A model generated the notes under the pieces. It had not been told where the DNA came from. It saw only the letters and a program-made list of their open reading frames with translations, and made no database searches. DNA of 64,000 nt from Streptomyces cinerochromogenes. GTDB lineage: Bacteria > Actinomycetota > Actinomycetes > Streptomycetales > Streptomycetaceae. Of the stretch, positions 55,296-64,000 are shown in pieces (within the stretch, counting starts at the first letter, position 1; every line of letters begins with the position of its first letter). The stretch lies in contig NZ_BMRM01000007.1 in the NCBI RefSeq assembly GCF_014648635.1, positions 186,001-250,000 of the forward strand. The letters run 5' to 3'. The translations under genes were made by a program, and so were the position numbers.

Positions 55296-57041
55296 TCAGG
55301 GCTGTGCCAGCACCACGCACGACTCGCCGGGCACCTGGAGCAGCCCGTCCGGGCCCGGTGCCTCCACCGGGTCCCAGGCGGCGAGGACCTCCACCCGGCC
55401 GGTGCCCAGCGGGATCGCCGCCTCCTCCTCGCCCAGGTTCACCGCCACCCGTACGTCCCCGCGGCGGAAGGCCAGCCAGCGGGCGTCCGCGTCGTAGGCG
55501 ACCTTCGTGTCGGCGAGGTCGGGGTCGGTGAGGTCGGGCTGTTCCCGGCGCAGCGCGATCAGCCGGCGGTACCAGGCCAGCACGCGCGCGTGGGGCTCGC
55601 GTTCCGGCTCCGACCAGTCCAGGCAGGACCGCTCCCGGGTGGCCGGGTCCTGCGGGTCGGGCACGTCCTCCTCGGCCCACCCGTGCGCGGCGAACTCCCG
55701 TCGCCTGCCGCGCCGTACCGCTTCGGCCAGCTCGGGGTCGGTGTGGTCGGTGAAGAACTGCCAGGGCGTGCCCGCCGCCCACTCCTCGCCCATGAACAGC
55801 ATCGGCGTGAACGGCGCGGTCAGCGTCAGCGTGGCCGCGCAGGCCAGCAGACCGGGGGAGAGGTGTGCGGCGAGCCGGTCGCCCTGGGCGCGGTTGCCGA
55901 CCTGGTCGTGGGTCTGGCTGTACCCGAGGAGCCGGTGCCCGCCCACCCGCGCGCGGTCCAGCGGCCGGCCGTGGCTGCGGCCCCGGAAGCTGGAGTAGGT
56001 GCCGTCGTGGAAGTAGCCGCCGGTGAGCGTCTTGGCGAGCGCGGCGAACGGAGCCCGGGCGAAGTCGGCGTAGTAGCCCTGCGACTCCCCGGTCAGCGCG
56101 GTGTGCAGGGCGTGGTGGAAGTCGTCGTTCCACTGGGCGTGCAGCCCGAGGCCGTTCTCCGTGTGCGGGGTGATGAACCGCGGGTTGTTCATGTCCGACT
56201 CGGCGATCAGGAACAGCGGCCTGCCGACCTCGGCCGCCAGGCCGTCCACGGCCGCCGACAGCTCCTCCAGGAAGTGGCACGCGCGCGTGTCGTACAGCGC
56301 GTGCACCGCGTCCAGCCGCAGCCCGTCGATCCGGTAGTCCCGCAGCCACGCCAGCGCGCTGCCGAGGAGGAACGCGCGCACCTCGTCGGAGCCGGGCGCG
56401 TCCAGGTTCACCGCCGCGCCCCACGGCGTGGTGTGCGTGTCCGTGAAGTACGGCCCGAACCGGGGGAGATGATTGCCCGACGGGCCCAAGTGGTTGTGTA
56501 CGACGTCCAGGACGACGCCCAGCCCGAGTCCGTGCGCCCGGTCGACGAAGCGTTTCAGTGCCTCGGGTCCGCCGTACGGCTCGTGCACCGCCCACAGCGA
56601 CACCCCCTCGTAGCCCCAGCCGTGCCTCCCCGGGAAGGGGCACAGCGGCATCAACTCCACGTGCGTCACACCCAGTTCCACCAGGTGCTCCAGCCGGGCG
56701 GCGGCGGCGTCCAGGGTGCCCTCCCGGGTGTACGTGCCCACGTGCAGCTCGTACAGCACCGCGCCCGGCAGCCCGCGCCCGGCCCACGGTGCGCGCCACT
56801 CGTGGCGCCCGTGGTCCACGACGGCGCTCAGCCCGTCGGGGCCGTCCGGCTGGCGGCGCGAGCGCGGGTCGGGCAGCACGGGGCCGTCGTCCAGCGCGAA
56901 CCCGTACCGTGTGCCGTCCCCCGCCTCCGCCTCGCCCGTCCACCAGCCCTCGCGCGCGGGATCGCGCGCCAACGCGCGCGTGGTGCCCTCGCAATGGAGC
57001 GTCACTCGGTCTGCCTGCGGTGCCCACACCTCGAACTGCAC
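55296..57041 (-). CDS. treZ: malto-oligosyltrehalose trehalohydrolase
   Basis: A 581-residue GH13 enzyme that cleaves trehalose from the end of maltooligosyltrehalose. An N-terminal beta-sandwich (MQFEVWAPQADRVTLH) precedes the (beta/alpha)8 barrel. The barrel has VLDVVHNHLGP, the nucleophile in DGLRLDAVHAL, general acid Glu in LFLIAESD, and the closing THDQVGNR, typical of TreZ. Partner of TreY (62.2-64.0 kb) in the glycogen/maltodextrin-to-trehalose route. In this window the two genes lie on the same strand but five other genes separate them. Confidence 0.95.
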   Translation of the reverse strand: MQFEVWAPQADRVTLHCEGTTRALARDPAREGWWTGEAEAGDGTRYGFALDDGPVLPDPRSRRQPDGPDGLSAVVDHGRHEWRAPWAGRGLPGAVLYELHVGTYTREGTLDAAAARLEHLVELGVTHVELMPLCPFPGRHGWGYEGVSLWAVHEPYGGPEALKRFVDRAHGLGLGVVLDVVHNHLGPSGNHLPRFGPYFTDTHTTPWGAAVNLDAPGSDEVRAFLLGSALAWLRDYRIDGLRLDAVHALYDTRACHFLEELSAAVDGLAAEVGRPLFLIAESDMNNPRFITPHTENGLGLHAQWNDDFHHALHTALTGESQGYYADFARAPFAALAKTLTGGYFHDGTYSSFRGRSHGRPLDRARVGGHRLLGYSQTHDQVGNRAQGDRLAAHLSPGLLACAATLTLTAPFTPMLFMGEEWAAGTPWQFFTDHTDPELAEAVRRGRRREFAAHGWAEEDVPDPQDPATRERSCLDWSEPEREPHARVLAWYRRLIALRREQPDLTDPDLADTKVAYDADARWLAFRRGDVRVAVNLGEEEAAIPLGTGRVEVLAAWDPVEAPGPDGLLQVPGESCVVLAQP

Positions 57042-57218
57042 GGACGGTTCCCCTTCGTCTGCTCACCGTGATGTCCCGCGGTCCCATCGTGCCGTCCCGG
57101 ACGATCAATCCGCTTTCGAATCGGCCCTTTGCCGGCAGGTGTCGCGGAAGTGCCCGCACACCGGCACCGGTTCCGTGAATTCTGGACACCCGGGGTTCAC
57201 TGCCCGACAATCACCAGC

Positions 57219-57770
57219 GTGACGTCGTCCTTCGAGTTCTCCACCTACCCCGCGCGCCTGTCCGACGCGGAGCGTGACAAGGCGCTGCAGGCGTTGCGCG
57301 ACGGCGTCGCCCTGGGCCGGCTCTCGCACGACACGTTCGTGCGCCGCATGGAACTGGCGCTGGCCGCACGCCACTCCGAGGAACTCGCCGTCCTGGTCGC
57401 CGACCTGCCCCGGGAGAACCGGTTCTCCCGGGTGATCCTCGGCACCGTGGAGGCCGTTTCCGGGTTCACCGTGCGGCTGCGCCGGGCCTGGCAGGCCGAG
57501 CGGCTTCCCAAGCTGCTGCTGCCGCACCCGGAGCACACCCATCCGCTGCGCATCGGCCGCGACCCCGCGAACGGGCTGCGCCTGAACCACGAGACCGTCT
57601 CGCGGGTGCACGCCGAACTGCGCCACCAGGGCGGCCTGTGGGTCCTGAGGGACCTCGGATCCACCAACGGCACCACCGTCAACGGCCGCCGGGTGACCGG
57701 GGCGGTCGCCGTCCGCGAGGGCGACCAGGTCGCCTTCGGCAGGATGGCGTTCCGGCTCACGGCCCCCTGA
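57219..57770 (+). CDS. DUF1707-FHA domain protein
   Basis: A 183-residue cytosolic protein starting at GTG 57219. Residues ~8-60 form a DUF1707-type helical region (YPARLSDAERDKALQALRDGVALGRLSHDTFVRRMELAL). Residues ~105-180 are a forkhead-associated domain with IGRDPANGLRLNHETVSRVHAEL and DLGSTNGTTVNG, which binds phosphothreonine peptides. It probably reads the output of Ser/Thr kinases, none of which is nearby. Divergent from treZ across 177 bp. Confidence 0.88.
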   Translation: MTSSFEFSTYPARLSDAERDKALQALRDGVALGRLSHDTFVRRMELALAARHSEELAVLVADLPRENRFSRVILGTVEAVSGFTVRLRRAWQAERLPKLLLPHPEHTHPLRIGRDPANGLRLNHETVSRVHAELRHQGGLWVLRDLGSTNGTTVNGRRVTGAVAVREGDQVAFGRMAFRLTAP

Positions 57771-57890
57771 ACCGCCCGCCTGCGCCTGTCCGGCCGCACC
57801 GTTCGAACGGACACTCGGCCACGCGCGTGTACCGTCCCGATCGGGTGAGCCGCACTCCGGATGCCGGGCCGCCGTGCCGATGGAACGGGC

Positions 57891-58304
57891 ATGACGTATC
57901 TCACCAGAGCGGCAGCGGCGGCCGGCGCCCTGCTGGCCGCCACCGGCCTCCTCACCGCGGGTCCGGCCCGGGCCGCCTCCCGGGACACCCATCCCGGCGA
58001 CTGGCTCCGCCTGACGGTCACCAAGGGCGGCGCCCGGTCCGGCGGCACCCTCGGCGCGCTGCTGCTGTGCGACCCGCCCCTGGGGCACGCGCACGCGGCC
58101 GAGGCCTGCGCCGAACTGGACGCCGTCGACGGGGACATCGACCGCATCCCCGCCGCGCACGCCTTCTGCCCGATGATCTTCGCTCCGGTGACCGCCCACG
58201 CGCGCGGCCGCTGGAACGGCCGCTGGATCGACTTCGAGGAGACGTACACCAGCGCGTGCGTCATGAGGGCACGCACGGGACCCGTCTTCCGGCTGGACGG
58301 CTGA
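57891..58304 (+). CDS. Streptomyces subtilisin inhibitor (SSI)-family protease inhibitor
   Basis: A 137-residue secreted inhibitor: signal peptide ending at GPARA, then the SSI fold. Four cysteines at 60, 73, 93 and 123 match the two SSI disulfides. The reactive loop is CPMIF with Met95 as P1, as in classical SSI. Other family marks are LLLCDPP, HAHAAEACAELDAVDGDI and DFEETYTSACVM. It blocks extracellular serine proteases such as those controlling aerial growth. The start at ATG 57891 gives a normal-length signal peptide; an upstream ATG is out of character. Confidence 0.92.
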   Translation: MTYLTRAAAAAGALLAATGLLTAGPARAASRDTHPGDWLRLTVTKGGARSGGTLGALLLCDPPLGHAHAAEACAELDAVDGDIDRIPAAHAFCPMIFAPVTAHARGRWNGRWIDFEETYTSACVMRARTGPVFRLDG

Positions 58305-58330
58305 CCGCCGCGCCCCGGGCCGGACACGGC

Positions 58331-59581
58331 TCAGACCACCCGCTCCCGGGCCTGCTGTGCCGCCACCAGCACCGTCCGGGACTGGTGCTCCACCTGGTGC
58401 TCCAACGGCACCCAGCGGGCCCGGAACCGCTCCGCGAAGGCGTCGCACCAGTCGGCGACGAGCTGCTCCAGGCGCGGCGCCGCCCGGTCGTCGGTCTCCC
58501 GCAGCACCCGCAGCAGCATCGCCGCGGCCCGCAGCGGCAGCCGCCGCCCGAAGGCGTCCACGCTGCCGACGTACGCCATGGTGGTGCCCGCCGGGGAGGT
58601 GTGGATCCAGTCCTCGGCCAGGCCCGGGATCAGCCCCAGCGCCCAGCGCGCGGCCCGCAGCAGCGGCCCGTCCACGCCGTCCAGCCGGGGCAGCGCGTCG
58701 GCGAGTATCCGCTCGACCTCGCGCGCGTCCCGCAGCAGCCGCGCGGCCAGCCGCCGCATGGCCGCCGCCGGCGCCGGGTGCGGCGCCGGGTCGTCCACCA
58801 GGTCACTGGCCCACATCGGCACCTCCACCACGGCCGTCAGGCCGCCGTACCGGTGCGCGTGGTACCAGGTGCTGTGCCGGGCGTCGTCCGGCATGCTCGG
58901 GTAGGCCACGCCGGTCTCCGGGCCGGGCATCACGTGCACCCCGGGGCCGGAGGCCGGCCAGCCCGCCGCGTCCGAGGCCCCCGTCTCCACCGGTATGTGC
59001 AGTTCCGCGGCGGACTTGGCGAACGGCTCGGCGAGGCCCGGGACGTCCTTGGTCAGCTGCACCCAGCTGCCGCCCAGATCGGTGCCGTGCAAGGTCACCT
59101 GGAGATACGGGCGCAGCTCGTCGATGACGGCGGTCAGCGCCCGTGTCTCGGGCGGCAGGCGATCCGGCGGCAGCACGGCGGGCGACCACTCCGGCTGCTC
59201 CGCGCCCGTCGGCCGGTAGAAGCCGAGGTGGTAGTCGAGCAGGCTGCGCGGCGCCGGGGTCACGTGCAGACTCGCGCCGTCCGGGTCCGCGCACAGCAGG
59301 AAGTGCCAGGAGGTGTCCGCCCGCAACTCCCGCTCGGCCAGCACTCTTTCGGCGAGCACTCGCAGCGTGGAACCGCCCGTCGGCTCGTTGGCGTGCGCAC
59401 CCGCCACCACGAGCACGGCTCGGCGGGCGTGTCCCACCGACAGCAGGTGCAGGGGTCTTCCCGCGCGCGACAGGCCCACCTGGCGCAGCGCGCACAGCCC
59501 GGGCTCCCGAGCCGCCAACGCCCGTGCGGAGGCGACCAGTTCGGGAACGCTGGGATAGCGCAGCTCCGGCAGTGGACTCAC
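58331..59581 (-). CDS. M14-family zinc carboxypeptidase-like protein
   Basis: A 416-residue protein taken from GTG 59581; the open frame upstream belongs to no visible gene. Zinc ligands are in GAHANEPTG (HxxE) and VTLHGTDLG (His), and the catalytic Glu is in AVVEVPMW. Also visible are the ELRYPSVPEL opening and HLLSVG strand typical of cytosolic M14 peptidases. No signal peptide, so it acts inside the cell, unlike many Streptomyces M14 enzymes. The C-terminal ~150 residues form an extra helical domain. Convergent with the SSI gene. Confidence 0.85.
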   Translation of the reverse strand: MSPLPELRYPSVPELVASARALAAREPGLCALRQVGLSRAGRPLHLLSVGHARRAVLVVAGAHANEPTGGSTLRVLAERVLAERELRADTSWHFLLCADPDGASLHVTPAPRSLLDYHLGFYRPTGAEQPEWSPAVLPPDRLPPETRALTAVIDELRPYLQVTLHGTDLGGSWVQLTKDVPGLAEPFAKSAAELHIPVETGASDAAGWPASGPGVHVMPGPETGVAYPSMPDDARHSTWYHAHRYGGLTAVVEVPMWASDLVDDPAPHPAPAAAMRRLAARLLRDAREVERILADALPRLDGVDGPLLRAARWALGLIPGLAEDWIHTSPAGTTMAYVGSVDAFGRRLPLRAAAMLLRVLRETDDRAAPRLEQLVADWCDAFAERFRARWVPLEHQVEHQSRTVLVAAQQARERVV

Positions 59582-59718
59582 CCCCGACTTGTCCGCCCGG
59601 CTTCGCCCTCCCAGTCCCGCACGCGGCGGGTGAACTGTCAAGCGTGCGGCGGGGGAGGCTCCCGGGGGCGCCCGGGCGCAGTGGCCCGCCCCCGTACGGG
59701 CCACTGCGCTGCGTGGGC

Positions 59719-61185
59719 TCACTGCTGGTGCAGGCCGCGTCCCGCGAGCGTCAGGAACACCTCGCCCACCGCTTCCGAGAGCGTGGGGTGCGCGTGCACG
59801 TGCCGGGCCACGTCCGCGGGCTCGGCGTCCCAGCCGACGATCAGCTGGCTCTCGGCGATCATCTCCGACACGTGCGGGCCGACCAGGTGGACGCCGAGCA
59901 CCTGTCCGCCGCCGGCCTCCGCCACGACCTTCACCATGCCGCCCTGCCCGTGCACCATTCCCTTGGCGACGGCGGTCAGCGGCATGGTGTTGACGTCGAC
60001 CTCGTGCCCGCGCGCGCGTGCCTCGGCCTCGCCCAGCCCGACCGAGGCGGTCTGCGGCGAGGAGTACGTCACCCGGGGCACGGCCGCGTAGTCGACCGGC
60101 GCCGGCTCCAGCCCGGCCAGTGTCTCGGCCACCAGCAGGCCCTCCGCGAACGAGGCGTGGGCGAGGCCGAGCGAGGGCGGCGGCAGCAGGTCGCCGACGA
60201 CGTGGACGCCCGGCACGGCCGTCTCCAGCCGGCGCCAGTCCGCCGGTACGACGAACCCCCGCTCGTCCGTCGTCAGACCGGCCGCCTCCAGGCCCAGCCC
60301 CTCGGTGACCGGAGCCCGGCCCACGGCCACCAGCAGCCGGTCCGCCGTCACCGTCCGGGTCTCCCCCCGCGCCGTGCGTACGCGCGCGCGTACGCCGCCG
60401 TCCAGCAGCTCCGCGTCGAGCAGCCGCGCCCCCGCCTGGACGTCGATCCCGCGCTTCTTCAGGCCGCGCGTCAGGTGCCGGCTGACGTCGGCGTCCTCCA
60501 GCGGCACGATCCGGTCGGCGGCCTCCACCAGGGTGACCTGGGCGCCCATGGACCGGTGGAAGGAGGCGTACTCCGCACCGATCGCGCCCCCGCCCAGCAC
60601 CAGGACGGACGCGGGGAGTCCCGGCGCGAACAGCGCGTCGTCGCTGGTCACCACGCGTCGCCCGTCGGGCGCGAGCCCCGGGAGCGTGCGCGGGCGTGAG
60701 CCGGTCGCGAGGACGATCCCGCGGCGCGCCACCAGGTCGCGCACGCCGGGCGCGACCCCACTGTGCGCGCCGTCGTCGATTGTGCGCACGCCCTCCACGC
60801 GCACCGTGCGCGTCCCCGTCAGCCGCGCGCTGCCCCGCACCACCCGCACGCCCGCGTGCGCGAGATGCGCCTCCACCCCCTTGTGGTTGCGCGCCACGAT
60901 GTCGTCCCGGGTGGCCACCAGCGCGCCCCACTCGACGGAGTCCACCGTCGCCTTGACGCCCCAGCGCTCGCGGGCCTCGGCGATCCCGTCGACCAGTTCG
61001 GCGGCGTGCAGCATCGCCTTGCTCGGGATGCAGCCCCGGTGCAGGCACGTCCCGCCGACCTTGTCGCGTTCGACGAGGACGACGTCCAGCCCGAGGGAGG
61101 CGGCACGCAGGGCGGTGCTGTAGCCACCGGTGCCGCCACCGATGACGATCACGTCGGATGTATGGATGCCCGTATCGATGGTCAT
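59719..61185 (-). CDS. lpdA: dihydrolipoyl dehydrogenase-type flavoprotein
   Basis: A 488-residue class-I disulfide oxidoreductase, start at ATG 61185 behind GGAGGG. FAD fold DVIVIGGGTGGYSTALRAA, redox pair GGTCLHRGCIPSK, NAD fold VLVLGGGAIGAEYASF, and the catalytic His-Glu pair HAHPTLSE at the C-terminus. It oxidises dihydrolipoamide of 2-oxoacid dehydrogenase or glycine-cleavage complexes. No E1/E2 genes are adjacent, so it may be a second copy. It is divergent from a LysR gene with two palindromes between, suggesting dedicated regulation. Confidence 0.92.
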   Translation of the reverse strand: MTIDTGIHTSDVIVIGGGTGGYSTALRAASLGLDVVLVERDKVGGTCLHRGCIPSKAMLHAAELVDGIAEARERWGVKATVDSVEWGALVATRDDIVARNHKGVEAHLAHAGVRVVRGSARLTGTRTVRVEGVRTIDDGAHSGVAPGVRDLVARRGIVLATGSRPRTLPGLAPDGRRVVTSDDALFAPGLPASVLVLGGGAIGAEYASFHRSMGAQVTLVEAADRIVPLEDADVSRHLTRGLKKRGIDVQAGARLLDAELLDGGVRARVRTARGETRTVTADRLLVAVGRAPVTEGLGLEAAGLTTDERGFVVPADWRRLETAVPGVHVVGDLLPPPSLGLAHASFAEGLLVAETLAGLEPAPVDYAAVPRVTYSSPQTASVGLGEAEARARGHEVDVNTMPLTAVAKGMVHGQGGMVKVVAEAGGGQVLGVHLVGPHVSEMIAESQLIVGWDAEPADVARHVHAHPTLSEAVGEVFLTLAGRGLHQQ

Positions 61186-61208
61186 GGCATCCACCCTCCG
61201 TCCACCCC

Positions 61209-61255
61209 TTGCCATGAGTCCAAGGCAATGTTGTTGTGGGATCCATGCATGATCC
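61209..61255. promoter_or_regulatory. palindromes in the lpdA/LysR divergent promoter region
   Basis: TTGCCATGAGTCCAAGGCAA (61209-61228) has TTGCC/GGCAA arms in the T-N11-A format of LysR sites. GGATCCATGCATGATCC (61239-61255) has GGATC/GATCC arms. Both lie between the two divergent starts and are AT-richer than their surroundings. Confidence 0.6.
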
Positions 61256-61273
61256 TTATGGGAGGGCGTGAGG

Positions 61274-62212
61274 ATGAGCCTGCGTCAGATGGAGTACTTC
61301 GTGACGGTCGTCCAGGAGGCCTCGTTCACCCGCGCGGCCGACACCCTGCACGTCACCCAGCCCGCGCTCTCCCACCAGATCAAGGCGCTGGAGAAGTCGG
61401 TCGGCGGCGCCCTGCTGGAGCGCCTGCCCCGGGGCGTGCGCCTCACCCCCATGGGCCGCGCCTTCCTCCCGCACGCCGAACTCGCCGTCCGCAGCGCCGC
61501 GCAGGCCCGCCGCGCCGCCCGCGCCACCGTCGGCGCCGAGGGCGGCGAACTGCATGTCGCCGCCCTCCACTCCATCGCGGTCGGCGCCCTGCCCGACGTC
61601 TTCGCCCGCTGGCGCACGGCGCACCCGAGGGTCCTGCTGCGCCTGCACGAGTACGCCACCGCCGAGGCCCTGGAGGAGGCCGTGCAGCGCGGCACCGCCG
61701 ACCTCGCCGTCGGCCCCGAGCCCACCGGCCGGCCCGGCACCGTCGTGCCCGTCGGCGAGGAGGAACTGGTCCTCGTCGTGCCCTTCGACGACCGGTTCGC
61801 GGGCCGTACGACGGTCACGCTCCCGGAACTCGCCGACCGCCCGTGGATCCGCTGCGCCATGGAACCCGTCGTGCACGGCGAGCGCTTCCTCGACTGGGCC
61901 TGCGGGAAGGCAGGCTTCCGCCCCCGGACGGCCGTGTGGACCGAGCACACCTCGACCGCCGTCCGCATGGCCGCCGCCGGCGTCGGCGTGTGCACCGCGC
62001 CCGCACACATCGTGCGCGGCGCCGTCGGCGAGGACTGCGTGGTCCTCAGCCCGGAACCGGCCTGGAAGCGCCCCCTGGCCGTCTACGCGCGCGTGCCGCC
62101 CACCGGGGCCGCCGCGGCCTTCGTGGACCTCCTGCGCGCCACCTGGCCGTCCCTGAGCACCCCCGGGCCGTACGAGGACTGCGAACCGGCCGCCGTACCG
62201 GCCGCCACCTGA
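61274..62212 (+). CDS. LysR-family transcriptional regulator
   Basis: A 312-residue regulator from ATG 61274 with GGAGGG at good spacing; an in-frame GTG at 61268 is the alternative. The N-terminal HTH is LRQMEYFVTVVQEASFTRAADTLHVTQPALSHQIKALEKSVG. The effector domain contains LHVAALHSIAVGALPDVF and ADLAVGPEPTG, resembling CynR/CbbR-type regulators. Divergent from lpdA and probably its regulator; the effector is unknown. Convergent with treY, 14 bp between stops. Confidence 0.88.
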   Translation: MSLRQMEYFVTVVQEASFTRAADTLHVTQPALSHQIKALEKSVGGALLERLPRGVRLTPMGRAFLPHAELAVRSAAQARRAARATVGAEGGELHVAALHSIAVGALPDVFARWRTAHPRVLLRLHEYATAEALEEAVQRGTADLAVGPEPTGRPGTVVPVGEEELVLVVPFDDRFAGRTTVTLPELADRPWIRCAMEPVVHGERFLDWACGKAGFRPRTAVWTEHTSTAVRMAAAGVGVCTAPAHIVRGAVGEDCVVLSPEPAWKRPLAVYARVPPTGAAAAFVDLLRATWPSLSTPGPYEDCEPAAVPAAT

Positions 62213-62226
62213 TCCCCCCGGGCCGC

Positions 62227-64000
62227 TCAGTCCTCCGCGACCCGCTCCAGCAGCGCCACCGGCAGCCGGTCCAGAAGGTCCGCCACGCGCACGTGCCCGG
62301 TGAACTCCCGCCCCGGGACGAGCGCGTCCGCCCACCGGCCGGGCGGCAGCGGCAGCCGCGTCTCCCGCCAGCCGCCCGCCTCCGCCAGCCGCAGCGACAG
62401 CCGGGTCACCACCGTGACCGCCTCACCGGAACGCGCGAACGCGAGGCAGTGCTCGGCCGCCGGGCCCTCGGCGGCCAGCGGGTCGTACGACGCGCCCGCC
62501 CCGAACGCGTCCGGCCGCCGGGCCCGCAGCCGCAGCGCCGCCGCCGTCACCGCGTCCTTCTCGCCCGGCGCCTCCGGCGGGAACGCCACCGGCCGACGGT
62601 TGTCCGGGTCCACCAGCGCCCGGTACTCGCCCTCCGTGCCCTGGTACACGTCCGGCACCCCGGGCATCGTCAGATGGACCAGCGCGGTACCGAGGACATT
62701 GGCCCGCACGTGCGGCTCCAGCGCCTTGCGGAACGCGGCCACCCGCTCGCCGGGCGGCCCGCACGGCCCTCCCGCGACGAAGGCCGCCACCGCCTCCTCG
62801 TACGGCGGCTCCTGCTCCGTCCAGCTGGTGTACATGCCCGCCTCGCGCACGTGCTTCAGCAGCGCCGCCCGGACCCGCTCCTCCTCCGCGGGGCCCAGTC
62901 CGAACACCGTCTGCCAGGCCGCCCACGCCAGCTGGCCGTCCGGCACGCCCTCCTCGGCCTGCGTCACCTCGGCGAGCAACTCCGCCCAGCGGTCCGGGCA
63001 CTCGGTGAGCACGGCCAGCGCGGCCCGCACGTCCGCGCTGCGCTTGGTGTCGTGCGTGGAGACGACCGTGCCGGTGAGCGGCCAGTCGCGCTGCACGCGC
63101 GCGCAGTACGCGTGGAAGTCCTCCGGTGGCACACCCGGGCTGCCCGGGTCGCCGCCCACCTCGGCCAGGGACAGCAGCGGCACGTAACGGTAGAAGGCCG
63201 TGTCCTCCACCGACTTGGCGCGCAGCGCGGACGCGGTCTGCGCGAACCGGGTGCGGAACTCCACCCGGTCGGCGTGGTCCGGCGCCGACGCCTCACCGGG
63301 CGGCTCCACCAGCAGCCGGCGCACGATGCCGACGGCCTCGGCCTCCTCCGGCACCACGAACGCCAGCCGGGCCTCCTCGGCGGCCTCCTCGGTGATCACG
63401 GCCGAGGCGTCACCGGAGGCGTAGGGCCGGTAGACCCGCATCCGGACCAGCAGCTCCTCCACGGCCGTCCGCAGCGCCCAGGGCGCGCGGTCGCGCAGCG
63501 ACAGGTCGGGCGAGGCGGCGCACAGCCGGGCCGCCACCCGGGTGAGCCGGTCCGTCTCGGTGGCCAGTTCGTGGGTGAGCACCTTGTACGCGGCCCGCCG
63601 CGCCGTGGCCTCCCAGTTGCCGCCCCGGTCCGTCTGCGGTGCCGCGAAGGCCCGGTAGCGGCCCAGCAGTTCGTACGCCCCGGTGCGGTCCGTGAACAGG
63701 CCGTCGACGTGCCGCAGGGCGTCGTAGCCCGTGGTGCCCGCGACCGGCCAGGAGGACGGAAGGCGCTCGTCGTCGGCGAGGATCTTCTCGACCACCGTCC
63801 AGCGCCCGCCGGTCGCGGCGTGCAGCCGCGCCAGATAGCCGTCGGGGTCGGCGAGCCCGTCCGGATGGTCGATCCGCAGCCCGTCGACCACTCCCTCCGC
63901 GAGCAGCCGCAGGATCGTGCCGTGGGTGGCGTCGAACACCTCCGGGTCCTCCACCCGCAGCCCGATCAGCTCCGAGATGCTGAAGAACCGCCGGTAGTTC
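62227..64000 (-). CDS. treY: malto-oligosyltrehalose synthase, 5' end beyond the window
   Basis: The C-terminal ~590 residues of a GH13 intramolecular transglycosylase that turns the terminal alpha-1,4 link of maltodextrin into the alpha,alpha-1,1 link of trehalose. At the right edge the frame reads NYRRFFSISELIGLRVEDP, a TreY hallmark. Next come LRIDHPDGLADPDGYL (nucleophile Asp), WTVVEKILADDERLP (acid Glu), GTTGYD, and VVSTHDTKRSADVRAAL. It carries on past position 64000, so the start is not visible. The usual partner treZ is ~5 kb downstream. Confidence 0.95.
   Translation of the reverse strand, partial: NYRRFFSISELIGLRVEDPEVFDATHGTILRLLAEGVVDGLRIDHPDGLADPDGYLARLHAATGGRWTVVEKILADDERLPSSWPVAGTTGYDALRHVDGLFTDRTGAYELLGRYRAFAAPQTDRGGNWEATARRAAYKVLTHELATETDRLTRVAARLCAASPDLSLRDRAPWALRTAVEELLVRMRVYRPYASGDASAVITEEAAEEARLAFVVPEEAEAVGIVRRLLVEPPGEASAPDHADRVEFRTRFAQTASALRAKSVEDTAFYRYVPLLSLAEVGGDPGSPGVPPEDFHAYCARVQRDWPLTGTVVSTHDTKRSADVRAALAVLTECPDRWAELLAEVTQAEEGVPDGQLAWAAWQTVFGLGPAEEERVRAALLKHVREAGMYTSWTEQEPPYEEAVAAFVAGGPCGPPGERVAAFRKALEPHVRANVLGTALVHLTMPGVPDVYQGTEGEYRALVDPDNRRPVAFPPEAPGEKDAVTAAALRLRARRPDAFGAGASYDPLAAEGPAAEHCLAFARSGEAVTVVTRLSLRLAEAGGWRETRLPLPPGRWADALVPGREFTGHVRVADLLDRLPVALLERVAED

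Noticed and set aside
59582-61246. M14 peptidase frame extended to 971 residues
   Set aside because: The extension is the antiparallel shadow of lpdA in another frame; family similarity begins only at about 59560.

Overview
This is a chromosomal segment of a high-GC actinomycete, almost certainly a Streptomyces. The evidence is extreme third-position GC with long antisense shadow ORFs, frequent GTG/TTG starts, 4-bp start/stop overlaps, a conservon (histidine kinase-like / roadblock / DUF742 / G-protein), a two-domain geosmin synthase, a CprB-type gamma-butyrolactone-receptor homologue, an SSI-type protease inhibitor, and rare TTA codons confined to two genes. There is no rRNA, no recognisable tRNA, no CRISPR array and no transposase gene. 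One short element with terminal inverted repeats looks like a MITE.

Layout. 1-5.4 kb: a small conserved protein, a CoA-disulfide-reductase-like flavoprotein, a DUF4349 lipoprotein, then the last two steps of the coproporphyrin-dependent haem pathway (hemG/cgoX and hemQ/chdC). 5.4-10.7 kb (leftward): a secreted tripeptidyl-aminopeptidase-type hydrolase, then a TIGR04222 membrane protein, a DUF4142 protein, a seven-copy 41-bp minisatellite and a long DUF692 protein whose C-terminus looks like a fused partner domain. This is the best candidate for an unusual RiPP/metal-peptide-type system. 10.9-22.4 kb: PTH2-like protein, small ABC exporter, polysaccharide deacetylase, FAD/Rieske oxidoreductase, PPK2, slipin, a SulP transporter coupled to a beta-carbonic anhydrase, and zapE. 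22.4-27.4 kb: pyrimidine reductase, murC, msrB and a GAF/PP2C phosphatase.

27.6-35.5 kb is an osmoprotectant (OpuC-type) ABC transporter split in two. The ATPase and two permeases lie at one end, the substrate-binding lipoprotein at the other, and a complete conservon plus the MITE-like element lies between them. Next come an aromatic-ammonia-lyase homologue lacking the MIO triad, terB under tandem palindromes, DUF6114/DUF6230, two secreted proteins (one an apparently surface-anchored AA10 LPMO), and the cprB - DUF89 - [P450/hydrolase] - geosmin synthase - multicopper oxidase region. cprB and the multicopper oxidase each carry one TTA codon, so both should depend on the bldA tRNA. In S. coelicolor cprB (SCO6071) and the geosmin synthase (SCO6073) are also near neighbours.

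50-64 kb: a GATase-like protein divergent from a LysR regulator, a PDZ protein, an M24 peptidase, a phosphotransferase lacking its catalytic Asp, treZ, an FHA protein, an SSI inhibitor, an M14 peptidase, lpdA divergent from a LysR regulator, and treY running off the right edge. treZ and treY together make trehalose from maltooligosaccharides but are about 5 kb apart here.

A recurrent feature is short tandem repeats that start inside the 3' end of a gene and include its stop codon (at 9.26, 14.99 and 43.79 kb). All assignments are from reading motifs by eye; no database search was run.
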